A stretch of 64,000 nt of DNA from Stutzerimonas stutzeri KOS6 (GCF_000307775.2 NZ_KK020675.1:809281-873280); one strand, 5' to 3'; shown: positions 1-10,025, counted from the first letter of the stretch. A program made the numbers and translations. Notes: generated by a model from the sequence alone, not told the origin.

Positions 1-2
1 TC

Positions 3-623
3 GTCCCAGTGTTCAAGACGGTGACGCACCTGCCCCCGTACATGGGCATCCTCTTCGGTCTCGGCGTACTCTGGGTCACCACCGAGTTCATCCATCGCAA
101 CAAGAATGCCGAAGACAAGCACCCGCTTTCGGTCGTTGGCGTGCTGCGCAAGGTCGATACTCCCAGCGTACTGTTCTTCCTCGGCATCCTGCTGGCCGTG
201 TCCAGCCTCGCTACCGCCGGGCATCTGACCCAGGTCGCCACCTTGCTGCGCGAATCGCTGGGCCATATCTACGCGATCAACTACGCCATCGGCCTGCTGT
301 CTGCGGTGGTCGACAACGTGCCGCTGGTGGCCGGTGCGATGAAGATGTACCCGCTGGTCAGCGACAAGATGCTCGCCACGGCCGCTCCCGCGGAGCTGGA
401 CTGGATGTCCCAGTTCATCGTCGACGGCAATTTCTGGGAAATGCTGGCCTACTGCGCCGGCACCGGCGGCAGCACGCTGATCATCGGCTCGGCCGCCGGC
501 GTCGCCGCGATGGGCATGGAAAAAATCAGCTTCACTTGGTACGTCAAGCGCGTCAGCCTGCTGGCCTTCCTCGGTTACACTGCGGGCGCCGCGACCTACA
601 TCGGCATGCTCGCCCTGCGCTGA
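3..623 (+). CDS. nhaD: Na+/H+ antiporter NhaD, C-terminal part (5' end outside window)
   Basis: The reading frame is open from the window edge, so the gene starts upstream; a GTG at 9 is only an internal Val codon. About 207 residues are visible, with several hydrophobic segments. The segment SAVVDNVPLVAGAMKMYPL and the later glycine-rich CAGTGGSTLIIGSAAGV are typical of the NhaD branch of the ion transporter superfamily, which exchanges Na+ or Li+ for H+ across the inner membrane. The membrane-embedded Asp-Asn pair in VVDNVP is the kind of polar site expected in transport. Family assignment is fairly sure; the substrate is inferred from family. A 71-nt gap separates it from the next gene. 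Confidence 0.8.
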   Translation, partial: VPVFKTVTHLPPYMGILFGLGVLWVTTEFIHRNKNAEDKHPLSVVGVLRKVDTPSVLFFLGILLAVSSLATAGHLTQVATLLRESLGHIYAINYAIGLLSAVVDNVPLVAGAMKMYPLVSDKMLATAAPAELDWMSQFIVDGNFWEMLAYCAGTGGSTLIIGSAAGVAAMGMEKISFTWYVKRVSLLAFLGYTAGAATYIGMLALR

Positions 624-694
624 GCCGCACCCGCCGTCCCTGTCAGGTCGTTGCCGCCGAAAAGCGTTCTCGATGACCTGGCAAGGAGCCCGGC

Positions 695-991
695 ATGACC
701 GTCAGCAAGACCACAACCAGTTTCTATCGCCGGCTCTATGTCGCCTGGCTGATCGATAGCGGCACCGCCTGCAGCGTCCCGGCGCTGATGGCGGCTACCG
801 GCATGCCCCGGCGCACCGCCCAGGACACCCTCGCCGCCCTCGCCGACCTGGATATCGACTGCGGCTTCGAGCAGGACGACGGAGAACGGCACAACGCCGG
901 CCGTTATGCCATCCGCGACTGGGGGCCGATCGACAAGGGCTGGATCGAGCGCAACCTGCCCCGCATCAAATCCATCCTCGCTTATCCCTGA
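695..991 (+). CDS. small winged helix-turn-helix protein
   Basis: This is a 98-residue protein without membrane segments. The N-terminal half carries a helix-turn-helix pattern (VPALMAATGMPRRTAQDTLAAL, in two helices around residues 28-50), followed by a short wing region with DDGERHNAGRYAIRDWG. It resembles small stand-alone winged-HTH proteins of gamma-proteobacteria whose target is unknown to me. An AAGGAG motif sits just upstream of the ATG at 695. It ends 6 nt before the permease at 998, so the two are probably co-transcribed; it may regulate that transporter, but this is inference. Confidence 0.7.
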   Translation: MTVSKTTTSFYRRLYVAWLIDSGTACSVPALMAATGMPRRTAQDTLAALADLDIDCGFEQDDGERHNAGRYAIRDWGPIDKGWIERNLPRIKSILAYP

Positions 992-997
992 CCGGCC

Positions 998-2824
998 ATG
1001 AGTGGCGATCTGCTGCTGGTACTCGCCTTGCTGGGCGGCTGCATCGGCCTGTTCGTGCTGAACAGGCCGCGCATGGACGTCGTGGCGGTGCTGGCGATGA
1101 TCGCGCTGCCGCTCACCGGTGTGCTCAGCGTGCAGGAGGCACTGGCCGGTTTCAGCGACCCGAGCGTGGTGCTGATCGCCGCGCTGTTCGTCATCGGCGA
1201 CGGTCTGGTGCGCACCGGCATCGCCTACCGCCTGGGCGACTGGCTGCTGCGCGCCGCCGACAGCAGCGAAACGCGCCTGCTGGTGCTGCTGATGCTGGCC
1301 GTTGCCGGGCTCGGCTCGGTGATGAGCTCCACCGGCGTGGTGGCCATCTTCATTCCTGTGGTGCTGGGCATCGCCAATCGCATGAAAGTGTCGCCGCGAC
1401 GCCTGCTGATGCCGCTGGCCTTTGCCGGCCTCATCAGCGGCATGCTGACCCTGGTGGCGACGCCACCGAACCTGGTGGTCAACAGCGAGCTGCGCCGCGC
1501 CGGCCTCGACGGCTTCGCCTTCTTCGACTTCACGCCCATCGGCCTGGCGATCCTGCTTCTCGGAGTCGGCTACATGCTGCTGGCGCGTCGCTGGCTCGGC
1601 TCAGACAAGCACGGCCCGGCCATGGAACCGCGGCACACCCTGGCCGATCTCGCACGCGACTACCGACTGGACGAGCGCGAGCGGCGCTTGCGGGTACTGC
1701 CAGGGTCGATCCTGGCCAACCAGGCGCTGGACGCCCTGCGGCTGCGCAGCGAATACGGCATCAACGTGATTGCGGTGGAACGGCATGACCGCTTTCGCAA
1801 CCTCCTGCTGATGGCCACAGGCAATACCGAGCTGTTCGTCGGCGACGTGCTGCTGGTGGACCTGGCCAGCCCTGCCATCGGCCTGCTCGGCGCCTACCGG
1901 GAGCTCGGCCTGCAGCCGCTGCAGCTCAGAACCTCCTACTATGCCGACCATGCCCGCGAGCTTGGCCTGGCGGAAGTCGCCCTGCCGCCGGATTCGCGCC
2001 TGCCGGGCAAGACCATCCAGCAACTGGGCTTTCGTAGCCGGCACAAGCTCAACGTCGTCGGCCTGCGCCGCAACCGTGAGGCGCTGCAGGGCCTGCTGGT
2101 GGACGAGAAGCTCAAGCCGGCCGACACCCTGCTGGTTGCCGGCAGCTGGAAACACATCCACCGGCTGCAGGGCATGAGCCGGGATTTTCTGGTACTCAGC
2201 CTGCCGGCGGAAGTGGATGACGTCGCGCCAGCCGCCAGCCAGGCACCGTTCGCGCTGCTCGGACTGGCAGCGATGGTGGCGCTGATGGTCAGCGGCCTGG
2301 TGCCCAACGTGCTCGCCGCGCTGATCGGCTGTCTGGTCATGGGCCTGTTCCGCTGCATCGACATGGACAGCGCGTACAAGGCGATCCACTGGCAAAGCCT
2401 GGTGCTGATCGTCGGCATGCTGCCGTTCGCCCTTGCACTGCAGAAGACCGGGGGCATCACCCTGGCCACCTCCGCACTGGTCGGCCTGTTCGGCGATGCC
2501 GGCCCGCATGCGCTGCTCGCCTGCCTGTTCCTGCTGACCGCACTGATCGGGCTGTTCATCTCCAACACGGCAACCGCGGTACTGATGGCACCGGTGGCGC
2601 TTGCCACGGCCGAGCAACTGGGTGCCTCGCCCTACCCGTTCGCCATGATCGTCGCGCTGGCAGCCTCGGCGGCGTTCATGACGCCCATTTCCTCGCCGGT
2701 CAACACCCTGGTGCTCGGCCCCGGCCAATACCGCTTCGCCGACTTCGTGCGCGTCGGCGTGCCGTTCACCGCCTTGGTGATGGTGGTTGCGGTACTGCTG
2801 GTACCGCTGATGTTTCCCCTTTGA
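998..2824 (+). CDS. SLC13-family anion permease with two RCK_C (TrkA-C) domains
   Basis: This 608-residue inner membrane protein has hydrophobic segments at about residues 1-200, a hydrophilic central part at about 215-395, and a second membrane block at about 400-608. The layout is that of DASS/SLC13 permeases of the SAC1/YfbS type, in which two TrkA-C (RCK_C) regulatory domains are inserted between the membrane halves. The repeated motifs STGVVAIFIPVVL and SNTATAVLMAPVALA, one in each half, are the conserved SNT-like substrate/Na+ loops; the second copy keeps SNT exactly. The likely substrate is sulfate or a dicarboxylate, which the sequence does not settle. It lies 6 nt after the HTH gene. 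Confidence 0.8.
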   Translation: MSGDLLLVLALLGGCIGLFVLNRPRMDVVAVLAMIALPLTGVLSVQEALAGFSDPSVVLIAALFVIGDGLVRTGIAYRLGDWLLRAADSSETRLLVLLMLAVAGLGSVMSSTGVVAIFIPVVLGIANRMKVSPRRLLMPLAFAGLISGMLTLVATPPNLVVNSELRRAGLDGFAFFDFTPIGLAILLLGVGYMLLARRWLGSDKHGPAMEPRHTLADLARDYRLDERERRLRVLPGSILANQALDALRLRSEYGINVIAVERHDRFRNLLLMATGNTELFVGDVLLVDLASPAIGLLGAYRELGLQPLQLRTSYYADHARELGLAEVALPPDSRLPGKTIQQLGFRSRHKLNVVGLRRNREALQGLLVDEKLKPADTLLVAGSWKHIHRLQGMSRDFLVLSLPAEVDDVAPAASQAPFALLGLAAMVALMVSGLVPNVLAALIGCLVMGLFRCIDMDSAYKAIHWQSLVLIVGMLPFALALQKTGGITLATSALVGLFGDAGPHALLACLFLLTALIGLFISNTATAVLMAPVALATAEQLGASPYPFAMIVALAASAAFMTPISSPVNTLVLGPGQYRFADFVRVGVPFTALVMVVAVLLVPLMFPL

Positions 2825-2931
2825 GGCAATCGCCCTGCGATCCGCGGCGCTTCGGTACCAGATAAAAGTGGCATGGCGGAGCTAAAGTCCAGCCGTTAAG
2901 CTCGGGCCATCATTCGAAAAAGAAGAACTCC

Positions 2932-4101
2932 ATGCCCCAGCGTGTCGCTCTGTTTCCGGTCCTGCTGGCCGGTGCCATCCTACTGTTGGTCGTCCACGGC
3001 CTCGGCCGTTTCGTCTACACGCCGCTGCTGCCCTGGCTGGTAGAAGACGGCCTGCTCAGCGTGCAGCAGGGCGCCAGCATCGCCAGCTGGAACTACCTCG
3101 GCTACCTGGTCGGTGCCCTGCTCGCGGTGCGCTGGCATCGCGTCGCCCAGATCCGCCGCAGCCTGCCCTGGGCGCTGGCGTTGCATGTCCTGAGCAGCCT
3201 TCTGCAGACCCAGGCCGAATCTGCCGACGCGCTCGCCGCGCTGCGGCTGGCCAACGGCATCAGCAATGGCCTGGTGTTCGTCCAGGCGCCCTCGCTGATC
3301 ATGGAATGGCTCGCGCGACAGCAGCGGGTTTCGTCCAGCGGCCTGGTCTACCTTGGCGTCTGCATCGGCCTGATTGTTTCCAGCCTGCTGGTCAGCCTCA
3401 GCGACGGCCTGCTGGTCGGCGCCGAGCGCTGGTGGCCGGCGGCGCTGTTGTCGATACCACTCGCCTGGTGGGGCTGGCGCCGGCTATCGCAGCTGGACAT
3501 GCCAGCAGAGCAGACCGAGCACTCGTCTGCAGTGCCGCCGAGCGGCAAGCTGCTCGACCGCTCCAGCACCCCGCTGTTCCTCTCCTATGCCGGCGCTGGG
3601 ATGGGCTACATCCTGCCGATGACATTCCTGCCGATGGTCGCGCGCCTGCAGGTCGAGCCAGGCGACTTCCTGATCGGTGGCAGCTGGCTGGTGGTGGCAT
3701 TGGCCACGCTGCCGTCGCCCTGGCTATGGAATCGTCTTGGCGTGCGCATGGGTGACGACATCGCCCTGCGCCTGAGTTATCTGACGCAGCTGCTGGGCGT
3801 GCTGGCCGCGCTGTTGCTGCCCGGCGCGGTCGGCATTCTGCTCTGCGCAGTACTGGTCGGCGGCACCTTCCTCGGCACGGTGCTGCTGACCCAGCGCCTG
3901 GCGCGCACGCTGCATCCCCATCAGGGACCGCGACTGTCGGCGGCGCTGATCGCACTCTACGGCCTGACCCAACTGGCTGCGCCCTGGCTGACCAGCATCT
4001 GGATGGGCATGGGTGGCAGCCTGCACAGCGCGTTCTGGCTCGGCGCCGGGGCACTGCTCTGGGGCCTGCTGTGGATGCTGGCAGTACCGCGCCATCGTTA
4101 G
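2932..4101 (+). CDS. YbfB/YjiJ-family MFS transporter
   Basis: This 389-residue protein has about 12 hydrophobic segments. The N-terminal pattern [18 protein letters not shown] followed by an [13 protein letters not shown] stretch is the signature of the YbfB/YjiJ family of major facilitator proteins. Members are inner membrane carriers with mostly unknown substrates. The start at 2932 follows an AAGAAG purine-rich sequence. The gene stands in a 107-nt gap after the SLC13 permease and ends just before rlmF. Its 3' end could overlap rlmF only if a far upstream rlmF start were used, which is unlikely. Confidence 0.75.
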   Translation: MPQRVALFPVLLAGAILLLVVHGLGRFVYTPLLPWLVEDGLLSVQQGASIASWNYLGYLVGALLAVRWHRVAQIRRSLPWALALHVLSSLLQTQAESADALAALRLANGISNGLVFVQAPSLIMEWLARQQRVSSSGLVYLGVCIGLIVSSLLVSLSDGLLVGAERWWPAALLSIPLAWWGWRRLSQLDMPAEQTEHSSAVPPSGKLLDRSSTPLFLSYAGAGMGYILPMTFLPMVARLQVEPGDFLIGGSWLVVALATLPSPWLWNRLGVRMGDDIALRLSYLTQLLGVLAALLLPGAVGILLCAVLVGGTFLGTVLLTQRLARTLHPHQGPRLSAALIALYGLTQLAAPWLTSIWMGMGGSLHSAFWLGAGALLWGLLWMLAVPRHR

Positions 4102-4198
4102 CGTACTTATCGACCAGGCACGAGCGGCGAGCGGTTGTGGGACAATGCGCACCCAAGCCGCAACCAGCACCGTCCCAATGCCGAGCAGAACCCCAAAA

Positions 4199-5173
4199 AT
4201 GCCAGCGCGCCCCGCCGGGGACCGGCCCAGCAAGGCCGCGCTGCACCCGCGCAACCGCCATACAGGCCGCTATGACTTTCCGCAGCTGATTGCCGCCTGT
4301 CCGGAGCTGGCCGAATACGTCATCGTCAACCCATACGGCAAGCAGAGCATCGATTTCGCCAACCCGGATGCGGTCAAGGTATTCAATCGCGCACTGCTCG
4401 GGCAGTTCTATGGCATCGAGCACTGGGATATTCCACCGGGCTACCTCTGCCCACCGGTTCCCGGTCGCGCCGACTACCTGCATGGGCTGGCCGACCTGCT
4501 CGGCCAGGACCAGGGCGGCACGATTCCCCGCGGCGGCGCCATCCAGGCCCTGGATGTCGGTACCGGCGCCAACTGCATCTATCCGCTGATCGGCCACCGC
4601 GAGTACGGCTGGCATTTCGCGGGCACCGATATCGATGCCACAGCGCTGGCCTCGGCGCGCACCATCATCTCGGCCAACGGGCTTGCCAAGGCCATCGAAC
4701 TGAGACAACAGGCGGCAGCGAAACAGATATTCAAGGGCGTGCTGCTGCCGGAAGACCGCTTCGACCTGACGCTATGCAACCCCCCGTTCCACGCCTCGCA
4801 GGCGGAAGCCAGCAGTGGCAGCCAGCGCAAGTGGCGCAACCTCGGCAGGCTCGATCCGAGCCGCAAGTTGCCGGCGCTGAACTTCGGCGGTCAGGCGGCA
4901 GAACTCTGGTGCGAGGGCGGCGAAGCGGCGTTCATCGCGCGCATGGCCGAGCAAAGCGCGCTGTTCACCGGCCAGGTGTACTGGTTCAGTACACTGGTTT
5001 CGAAAGGCGCTAACGTGACGCCGCTGATCACGCGCCTGAAGCGCCTCGGTGCACGCCGGATACAGACCGTGGACATGGCACAGGGGCAGAAGAAGAGCCG
5101 CTTCGTGGCCTGGACCTACCTCAGCGACAGCGAGCAGGCTGTCTGGCGAGCCGAGCGCTGGCCGCGAAACTGA
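4199..5173 (+). CDS. rlmF: 23S rRNA (adenine-1618-N6)-methyltransferase RlmF
   Basis: RlmF methylates N6 of A1618 in 23S rRNA using S-adenosylmethionine. Family hallmarks are present: LHPRNRH near the start, VDFANP-like [17 protein letters not shown], the [18 protein letters not shown] segment, the SAM-binding motif [16 protein letters not shown], and the catalytic NPPF motif (LCNPPFHAS). The start is uncertain. In-frame ATGs exist at 4145, 4178 and 4199; I chose 4199 because about 15 residues before LHPRNRH matches the usual length of the N-terminal tail, giving about 324 residues. No ribosome site is strong at any of the three. Confidence 0.87.
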   Translation: MPARPAGDRPSKAALHPRNRHTGRYDFPQLIAACPELAEYVIVNPYGKQSIDFANPDAVKVFNRALLGQFYGIEHWDIPPGYLCPPVPGRADYLHGLADLLGQDQGGTIPRGGAIQALDVGTGANCIYPLIGHREYGWHFAGTDIDATALASARTIISANGLAKAIELRQQAAAKQIFKGVLLPEDRFDLTLCNPPFHASQAEASSGSQRKWRNLGRLDPSRKLPALNFGGQAAELWCEGGEAAFIARMAEQSALFTGQVYWFSTLVSKGANVTPLITRLKRLGARRIQTVDMAQGQKKSRFVAWTYLSDSEQAVWRAERWPRN

Positions 5174-5206
5174 TGCGCGGCGACGGCTGCCGACATCGTG
5201 CTCGGC

Positions 5207-5398
5207 TCAGACCGCGATATCCCAGACCTGGCGGTCCTTCAAAGCCAGCGTACGGATGTAGCGTGGCTCGCCGTTGATTTCTTCCAGCTCGGTCATTCCC
5301 GCCAGCTCGCCGACGACGCGGTAACGCTTGTTGGCTCGCTTGTCCTGCAGCGGGTAGAGCTTGGCGATTTGCTGGGCGAGTTCGGTGAGGGTGGACAT
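5207..5398 (-). CDS. small conserved hypothetical protein (63 aa)
   Basis: This is a soluble 63-residue protein beginning MSTLTELAQQIAKLYPL, with no signal peptide or cysteine. Charged middle part, then an EINGEPRYIRTLALKDRQVWDIAV tail predicted to be beta-rich. Codon use and GC at third positions match the neighbours, so it looks like a real gene. It is convergent with rlmF, 33 nt away. A good ribosome site (GGAGCAAG) lies upstream on the minus strand. I do not recognise the function. Confidence 0.6.
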   Translation of the reverse strand: MSTLTELAQQIAKLYPLQDKRANKRYRVVGELAGMTELEEINGEPRYIRTLALKDRQVWDIAV

Positions 5399-5653
5399 TG
5401 GCTTCTTGCTCCGTTGACTGCGTGCGGCAGGTATTTACCAACAGTTGATGACGGTTATGCGACAGCCGAACCAGTCAAGGCCAGTTCCAGGCTGCCACCT
5501 GATCGCGAGCAGGCACGCAAAAATGCCGACAGTTGCCGCGAAGAGCCAGCGATCTGTTCTAAACGTCAGCTTCGCCGCTTCGCTGTTGGAGCAACGATTT
5601 GCCAATTGATTCCCTGGATTCGGTACCAATGCCGAGCAACGCGCGCGCCAGCT

Positions 5654-5773
5654 TCAACAGGTGCCCAGCCCCAGCTGCAACAGTGCCAGGCCGCCACGCT
5701 GCCAGCCCCACCAGGCCAGCATCAGCAGACCCAGCACCAGGGCGACGGTCAAACCCAGCCAGAGCGGCCTCAT
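5654..5773 (-). CDS. 39-aa membrane peptide translationally coupled to the MFS gene
   Basis: The ATG at 5773 overlaps the stop codon of the upstream MFS gene (TGATG arrangement), and the frame runs 39 codons to a TGA. The peptide starts MRPLWLGLTVALVLGLLML, then AWWGWQRGGLALLQLG, and ends in GTC. It is one hydrophobic helix with an aromatic/Arg turn. The overlap, codon use and clean transmembrane pattern favour a real small membrane protein, perhaps an accessory to the carrier; this is inference. It is below the usual size limit of gene callers. Confidence 0.5.
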   Translation of the reverse strand: MRPLWLGLTVALVLGLLMLAWWGWQRGGLALLQLGLGTC

Positions 5774-6984
5774 CAGTTGACCTGCGCCTCGCGCAGCCGC
5801 TCCACCGGCTGCTCACGAATCGGCCAGTTGAGCACCGCCGCCATCAGGCTCAGGGCGATCGCGATCTGCCAGACCAGGTCGTAGCTGCCGGTGCGATCGT
5901 ATAGCCAGCCGCCCAGCCAGCCGCCGAAGAACGAACCCAACTGATGGAAGAGGAAAGCGATGCCGCCAAGCATCGACAGGTTGCGCACGCCGAACATCGT
6001 CGCCACCGTGCCGTTGGTCAGCGGCACCGTGGACAGCCAGAGCAGGCCCATTGCAATGCCGAATGCGTAGGCACTCCAGACGCTCAGCGGCGCCAGCAGG
6101 AAGATGCTGATCACCACGCCGCGGATCAGGTAAAGCCCCGCCAGCAGCTTCGGCTTGGAATAGCAGCTGCCCAGCCAGCCGGCCGTGTAGGTGCCGACCA
6201 CGTTGAACAACCCGACCAGCGCCAGCACGGTGGTACCGACCTGCGCCGGCAGATGCTGATCGACCAGATAGGCCGGCAGGTGCAGGCCGATGAAGACCAC
6301 CTGAAAGCCGCAGACGAAGAAGCCCAATGCCAGCAGGCGAAAGCCGGAATGCCCGGCTGCCTCGCGCAGCGCCTCGCCGAGCGACTGCTGCGCACCGGGC
6401 GCGGCCGGGGCCTGCGCCGGGCTGCGCATCATTGCCGCCAGCGGCACGATCAAGGCGACCAGCAAACCCAGCGCCAGCAGCGCCGACGACCAGCCCAGCC
6501 ATTCGATCAGGCCCAGGCTTCCCGGCAGCATGATGAACTGGCCGAAGGAGCCTGCGGCGCTGGCGATCCCCATCGCCATGCTGCGTTTTTCCGGCGGCAC
6601 CGCTCGGCCCACCGCGCCGAGGATCACCGAGAACGAGGTCCCGGACAGGCCCAGCCCGATCAACAGACCGGCGCTCAGGGTCAGGCTCACCGGCGAATCG
6701 GACATCGCCATCAGTGCCAGGCCTACGGCATACAGAATGCCGCCGATCAGCACCGCCCGCGCCACACCGAAGCGATCCGCCAGCGCACCGGTAACCGGCT
6801 GCGCCAGCCCCCAGATCAGATTCTGCATGGCGATGGCGAACGCGAACACCTCCCGGCCCCAGCCGAATTCGGCGCTCATGGGTGGCAGGAACAGGCCGAA
6901 CCCGTGGCGCACACCCAGCGAAATGGCGAGGATCAGCGATCCACCAGCGAGAATCCAGGCAGAGTTGCGCCACACAGCGGTCAT
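5773..6984 (-). CDS. MFS transporter
   Basis: This is a 12-segment major facilitator protein of about 403 residues. It starts MTAVWRNSAWILAGGSLILA, followed by RHGFGLFLPPM. The loop GALADRFGVARAVLIGGI is the MFS motif A between helices 2 and 3, and GLGLSGTSFSVILGAVGR resembles the helix-5 region. I chose the ATG at 6984, because GGAA lies about 8 nt upstream; an ATG at 6993 is possible. The substrate cannot be deduced. The stop overlaps the start of a 39-aa membrane peptide, so the two form a transcription unit. Confidence 0.75.
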   Translation of the reverse strand: MTAVWRNSAWILAGGSLILAISLGVRHGFGLFLPPMSAEFGWGREVFAFAIAMQNLIWGLAQPVTGALADRFGVARAVLIGGILYAVGLALMAMSDSPVSLTLSAGLLIGLGLSGTSFSVILGAVGRAVPPEKRSMAMGIASAAGSFGQFIMLPGSLGLIEWLGWSSALLALGLLVALIVPLAAMMRSPAQAPAAPGAQQSLGEALREAAGHSGFRLLALGFFVCGFQVVFIGLHLPAYLVDQHLPAQVGTTVLALVGLFNVVGTYTAGWLGSCYSKPKLLAGLYLIRGVVISIFLLAPLSVWSAYAFGIAMGLLWLSTVPLTNGTVATMFGVRNLSMLGGIAFLFHQLGSFFGGWLGGWLYDRTGSYDLVWQIAIALSLMAAVLNWPIREQPVERLREAQVN

Positions 6985-7108
6985 GAGCGTCATTCCAGGG
7001 GAAAAGGCGACCAGTTTACTCAGGAACCCCCGCCCCATCGCAACTACTCATCGAACTGTCCCGCTCGGTTAAACTGCAGCTGTTTTGCCCATTCTTAACG
7101 AGTACCCC

Positions 7109-8116
7109 ATGCCGATTCGCCACTGCATTGTCCATCTGATCGAGAAAAAGCCGGACGGCACCCCTGCCGTGCTCCACGCCCGCGACTCGGAGCTGGGAGC
7201 CTCGCAGGCCATCGAAAACCTGCTGGCCGACCTCAACGAAAGCTACAACGCCAAGCAAGGCAAGGCCTGGGGCTTCTTTCACGAGGAATCGGGCGCCTAC
7301 CCGTTCAGCGGCTGGCTGACGCAATACATGGAAGGCAATCGGGACTTCACCGCATTCAGCCGGCAGGCGGTGGAGCACCTGCAGAAACTGATGGAAGAGT
7401 CCAATCTTTCCACCGGCGGGCATGTGCTGTTCGCCCACTACCAACAGGGCATGACCGACTATCTGGCCATCGCCCTGCTGCACCACAGCAACGGCGTCAC
7501 CGTGACCGACTCGCTGGATGTGGCCGAAGCGCGGCATCTGGATCTCGGCCAGTTGCACCTGGCGACCCGGATCAATATCTCCGAGTGGCAGAACAACAAG
7601 CAGTCCAAGCAGTACATCTCCTTCATCAAGGGCAAGAACGGCAAGAAGGTTTCCGAGTACTTCCGCGACTTCATCGGCTGCCAGGAGGGTGTCGACGGTC
7701 CCGGCGAGACGCGCACGCTGCTCAAGGCCTTCAGCGATTATGTCGAGAGCGAGGACCTGCCCGAGGAAAAGGCCCGCGAGAAGACCAGCGCCCTGGTCGG
7801 TTACGCCAGCAGCCAGGCCAAGATCGGCGAACCCATGTCGCTGGAGGAACTCTCCGGCGTGATCGACGAGGAACGCCCGCGGGCCTTCTACGAGCATATC
7901 CGCAACAAGGACTACGGCCTGTCGCCGGAAATTCCCGCCGACAAGCGCACGCTCAACCAGTTCCAGCGTTTCACCGGGCGTGCCGAAGGTCTGTCGATCA
8001 GCTTCGAGTCGCACCTGCTGGGCTCGAAGGTGGAATACGACGAGGCTCGTGACATGCTGATCATCCGCCAGTTGCCCACCCAACTGAAGGACCAGCTCAA
8101 ACGCCGCAAGGAGTGA
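7109..8116 (+). CDS. yejK: nucleoid-associated protein YejK/NdpA
   Basis: This protein of 335 residues starts [17 protein letters not shown] and has the length and pattern of the NdpA/YejK family, a spermidine-nucleoid protein in E. coli with an unclear role. Recognisable parts are the N-terminal [21 protein letters not shown], the central [20 protein letters not shown], and the [11 protein letters not shown] and [23 protein letters not shown] segments. The start at 7109 is preferred over a possible in-frame start at 7085 because family proteins begin at MPIRH. It is 7 nt from the following PPK2-type gene. Confidence 0.88.
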   Translation: MPIRHCIVHLIEKKPDGTPAVLHARDSELGASQAIENLLADLNESYNAKQGKAWGFFHEESGAYPFSGWLTQYMEGNRDFTAFSRQAVEHLQKLMEESNLSTGGHVLFAHYQQGMTDYLAIALLHHSNGVTVTDSLDVAEARHLDLGQLHLATRINISEWQNNKQSKQYISFIKGKNGKKVSEYFRDFIGCQEGVDGPGETRTLLKAFSDYVESEDLPEEKAREKTSALVGYASSQAKIGEPMSLEELSGVIDEERPRAFYEHIRNKDYGLSPEIPADKRTLNQFQRFTGRAEGLSISFESHLLGSKVEYDEARDMLIIRQLPTQLKDQLKRRKE

Positions 8117-8123
8117 CATCGCC

Positions 8124-8942
8124 ATGCGCCTGCCGGACGCGGTTCTCGATGATTGCCTGTGCGACCCGGCTGCGCCACTGGCAGGCGATCCGGCACGGCG
8201 CTACGGCCTCGACAAGCTGCAGGCGCAGACACAGCTGGCAAACCTGAAGGACTGGCTGCGCGAGCAGCAGACGATGCTCTGGGCCAACCGGCGCGATGCG
8301 CTGCTGCTGGTGCTGCAGGGACCGGACTGTTCAGGCAAGAACGGAGTCATCCGCCGCGTGCTGGGCGGTCTCGACCCACTCGGCCTGGCGCCGCGAAGCT
8401 TCCAGCCGCCGAGCGAGGAAGAGCGACGCCACGACTTCCTCTGGCGCTACCGGGAACACCTGCCCGCAGCGGGCATGCTCGGAGTGTTCAACCGCAGTTA
8501 TTACGAGGCGCTGGTCAGCGACCTGCGCGACGGTCTATGCAGCCAGGCCGACATCCCGCAGCGCCAGGCAGCGATCGAGACGTTCGAGCGTCAGTTGGTG
8601 GCCACCGGGATTCACCCGCTCAAGTGCTACCTGCAGCTCTCCGCCGACGAGCAGAGACAACGCCTGCATCGGCGCCTGGAGCAACCGCGAAAGCGCTGGA
8701 AGCTGACCCTGGGCGACCTTCAGGATCACCGCCACTTCGCCCGGCAACAGGCGCAATGGGCTGAGGTGCTGGGCAGCAGCCACAACGCCGCGGCGCCCTG
8801 GTATGTGATCCCCGCCGACCACCGCTGGTTGCGCGACCTGATCGTTGCCAGCCTGCTCGCCCGAGCGTTCGAACGCCTGGCACTGGATTGGCCGACGCGC
8901 CCTGCGCCGTTCAGCCATGCCGATCTGGACAGCACGGCTTGA
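8124..8942 (+). CDS. PPK2-family polyphosphate kinase
   Basis: This is a cytoplasmic protein of 272 residues. The Walker A-type loop VLQGPDCSGKNGVIRRV (about residues 63-79) and the segment GVFNRSYYEALVSDL (about 120-134) are hallmarks of PPK2 enzymes, which transfer phosphate between polyphosphate and nucleotides. Later RKRWKLTLGDLQDH matches the lid region. Family members phosphorylate AMP, ADP or both; the class cannot be settled by eye. The gene follows yejK by 7 nt. Nothing else in the window concerns polyphosphate. Confidence 0.82.
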   Translation: MRLPDAVLDDCLCDPAAPLAGDPARRYGLDKLQAQTQLANLKDWLREQQTMLWANRRDALLLVLQGPDCSGKNGVIRRVLGGLDPLGLAPRSFQPPSEEERRHDFLWRYREHLPAAGMLGVFNRSYYEALVSDLRDGLCSQADIPQRQAAIETFERQLVATGIHPLKCYLQLSADEQRQRLHRRLEQPRKRWKLTLGDLQDHRHFARQQAQWAEVLGSSHNAAAPWYVIPADHRWLRDLIVASLLARAFERLALDWPTRPAPFSHADLDSTA

Positions 8943-9086
8943 GGCCATTCGCCCCGGCCAGCGGACGTCGAGTGCAACCGGACCGGCAGAGCATTCACGC
9001 TCTGCCATGACACATCGCCTGGCCTCGTGGATTGCGCGCTGCCGCCACCGCGCGACACCGAACCCGCGATGCCACGGCAAGCCGCT

Positions 9087-10025
9087 TCAACGCGCCTCGA
9101 TCCGATAGCCGACCCGAGGAAAGTGCACATGGACGACGCCGGTACGGTCATCGCTGCGACGCAGGATCAGCTCCTCCGCACCGGCAAATACCAGCTCGCC
9201 TTCGACCGGATCGGCACCGTAATCCACCGCGGCGATGGCTACCTGCTGTCCCTCCTGGAAACCGTTGGGCTCGCTGAACGCTTCGTCCGGCAGCGCGGCC
9301 GGCTCGGCCTCCAGTGCAATGCGCAGGGCCTCTTCGGCAGAAAGCTCGCTGCTGGAGCCATGCCCCACGCCGAGCACCTTGCCTAGCCAGGCATGGACCT
9401 CCGGATAGCCATCCACCAGCGGCGCGGTGACCGGCGTCGCGCGCAGGAACCAGAGGCAGTGCGCGACGGCGAAATCGGCGATCGAAGGCGCGCCACCGAG
9501 CAAGAACTCGCCTTCCTCGCGTGTCAACTGCTGTTGCAGGCGCGCCATGAACGCAGGCCAGTCGCTCTTCGCCTGCTCCAGCGGCACACGACTCACCGAG
9601 CCGTTGGCGAACAGCTGCGCACGATCCTTGCTGAACGTCTGGATGAACTCCCTGGGCACCTGGGCAAAACGCAGGGCCATGGATTCAGGCTGAAATACCA
9701 GGCTCACGGCATTGAGGAACAGCACCGAGTCGGCCCATTGCGCGAGCGTCGCGGCGTTGAACTCCTGCCCTTCGGGAAACAGCGCCGGCGTGGCCTTCTC
9801 GGCCTCCAGCCGACGGGCGATCAATGCGGTATCGCAGTAGATGTCAGCGCCGGCCTGCAACACCGGCGTACGTCGATAGCCCCCGGTCAGGGCCGTCAGA
9901 TCGGGTTTGGGCATGACCGGCGGGATCGTCACCGAGCGCCAGGACAACTGCTTGAACCCCAGCATCAGACGCGCCTTTTCGGCGAAGGGCGAGGTGGGAT
10001 AGTGGTGCAGGATCAGCTCGTGCAT
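9087..10025 (-). CDS. glutathione S-transferase family protein with C-terminal extension
   Basis: The N-terminal thioredoxin fold of a GST is clear: LILHHYPTSPFAEKARLML (residues 3-21) with the YPTSPF active-site loop, then YRRTPVLQAGADIYCDTALIARRLE, where the cis-Pro and the D-T-A glutathione contact sit. The helical C-terminal half includes GGAPSIADFAVAHCLWFL. After about residue 235 there is an extra region of roughly 75 residues (QVAIAAVDYGADPVEGELVFAGAEELILRR) that is beta-rich and found in a subset of pseudomonad GSTs. The true substrate is unknown. It is a monocistronic gene on the minus strand. Confidence 0.85.
   Translation of the reverse strand: MHELILHHYPTSPFAEKARLMLGFKQLSWRSVTIPPVMPKPDLTALTGGYRRTPVLQAGADIYCDTALIARRLEAEKATPALFPEGQEFNAATLAQWADSVLFLNAVSLVFQPESMALRFAQVPREFIQTFSKDRAQLFANGSVSRVPLEQAKSDWPAFMARLQQQLTREEGEFLLGGAPSIADFAVAHCLWFLRATPVTAPLVDGYPEVHAWLGKVLGVGHGSSSELSAEEALRIALEAEPAALPDEAFSEPNGFQEGQQVAIAAVDYGADPVEGELVFAGAEELILRRSDDRTGVVHVHFPRVGYRIEAR

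Noticed and set aside
1601..2728. Long open frame on the minus strand (375 codons)
   Set aside because: It is antisense to the SLC13 permease gene and has the Gln/His/Arg-rich composition typical of mirror frames in GC-rich genes.
5435..5629. 64-codon minus-strand frame with a hydrophobic stretch
   Set aside because: No good ribosome site, unusual codon use, and no recognisable pattern; the nearby 39-aa frame with a start/stop overlap is more convincing.
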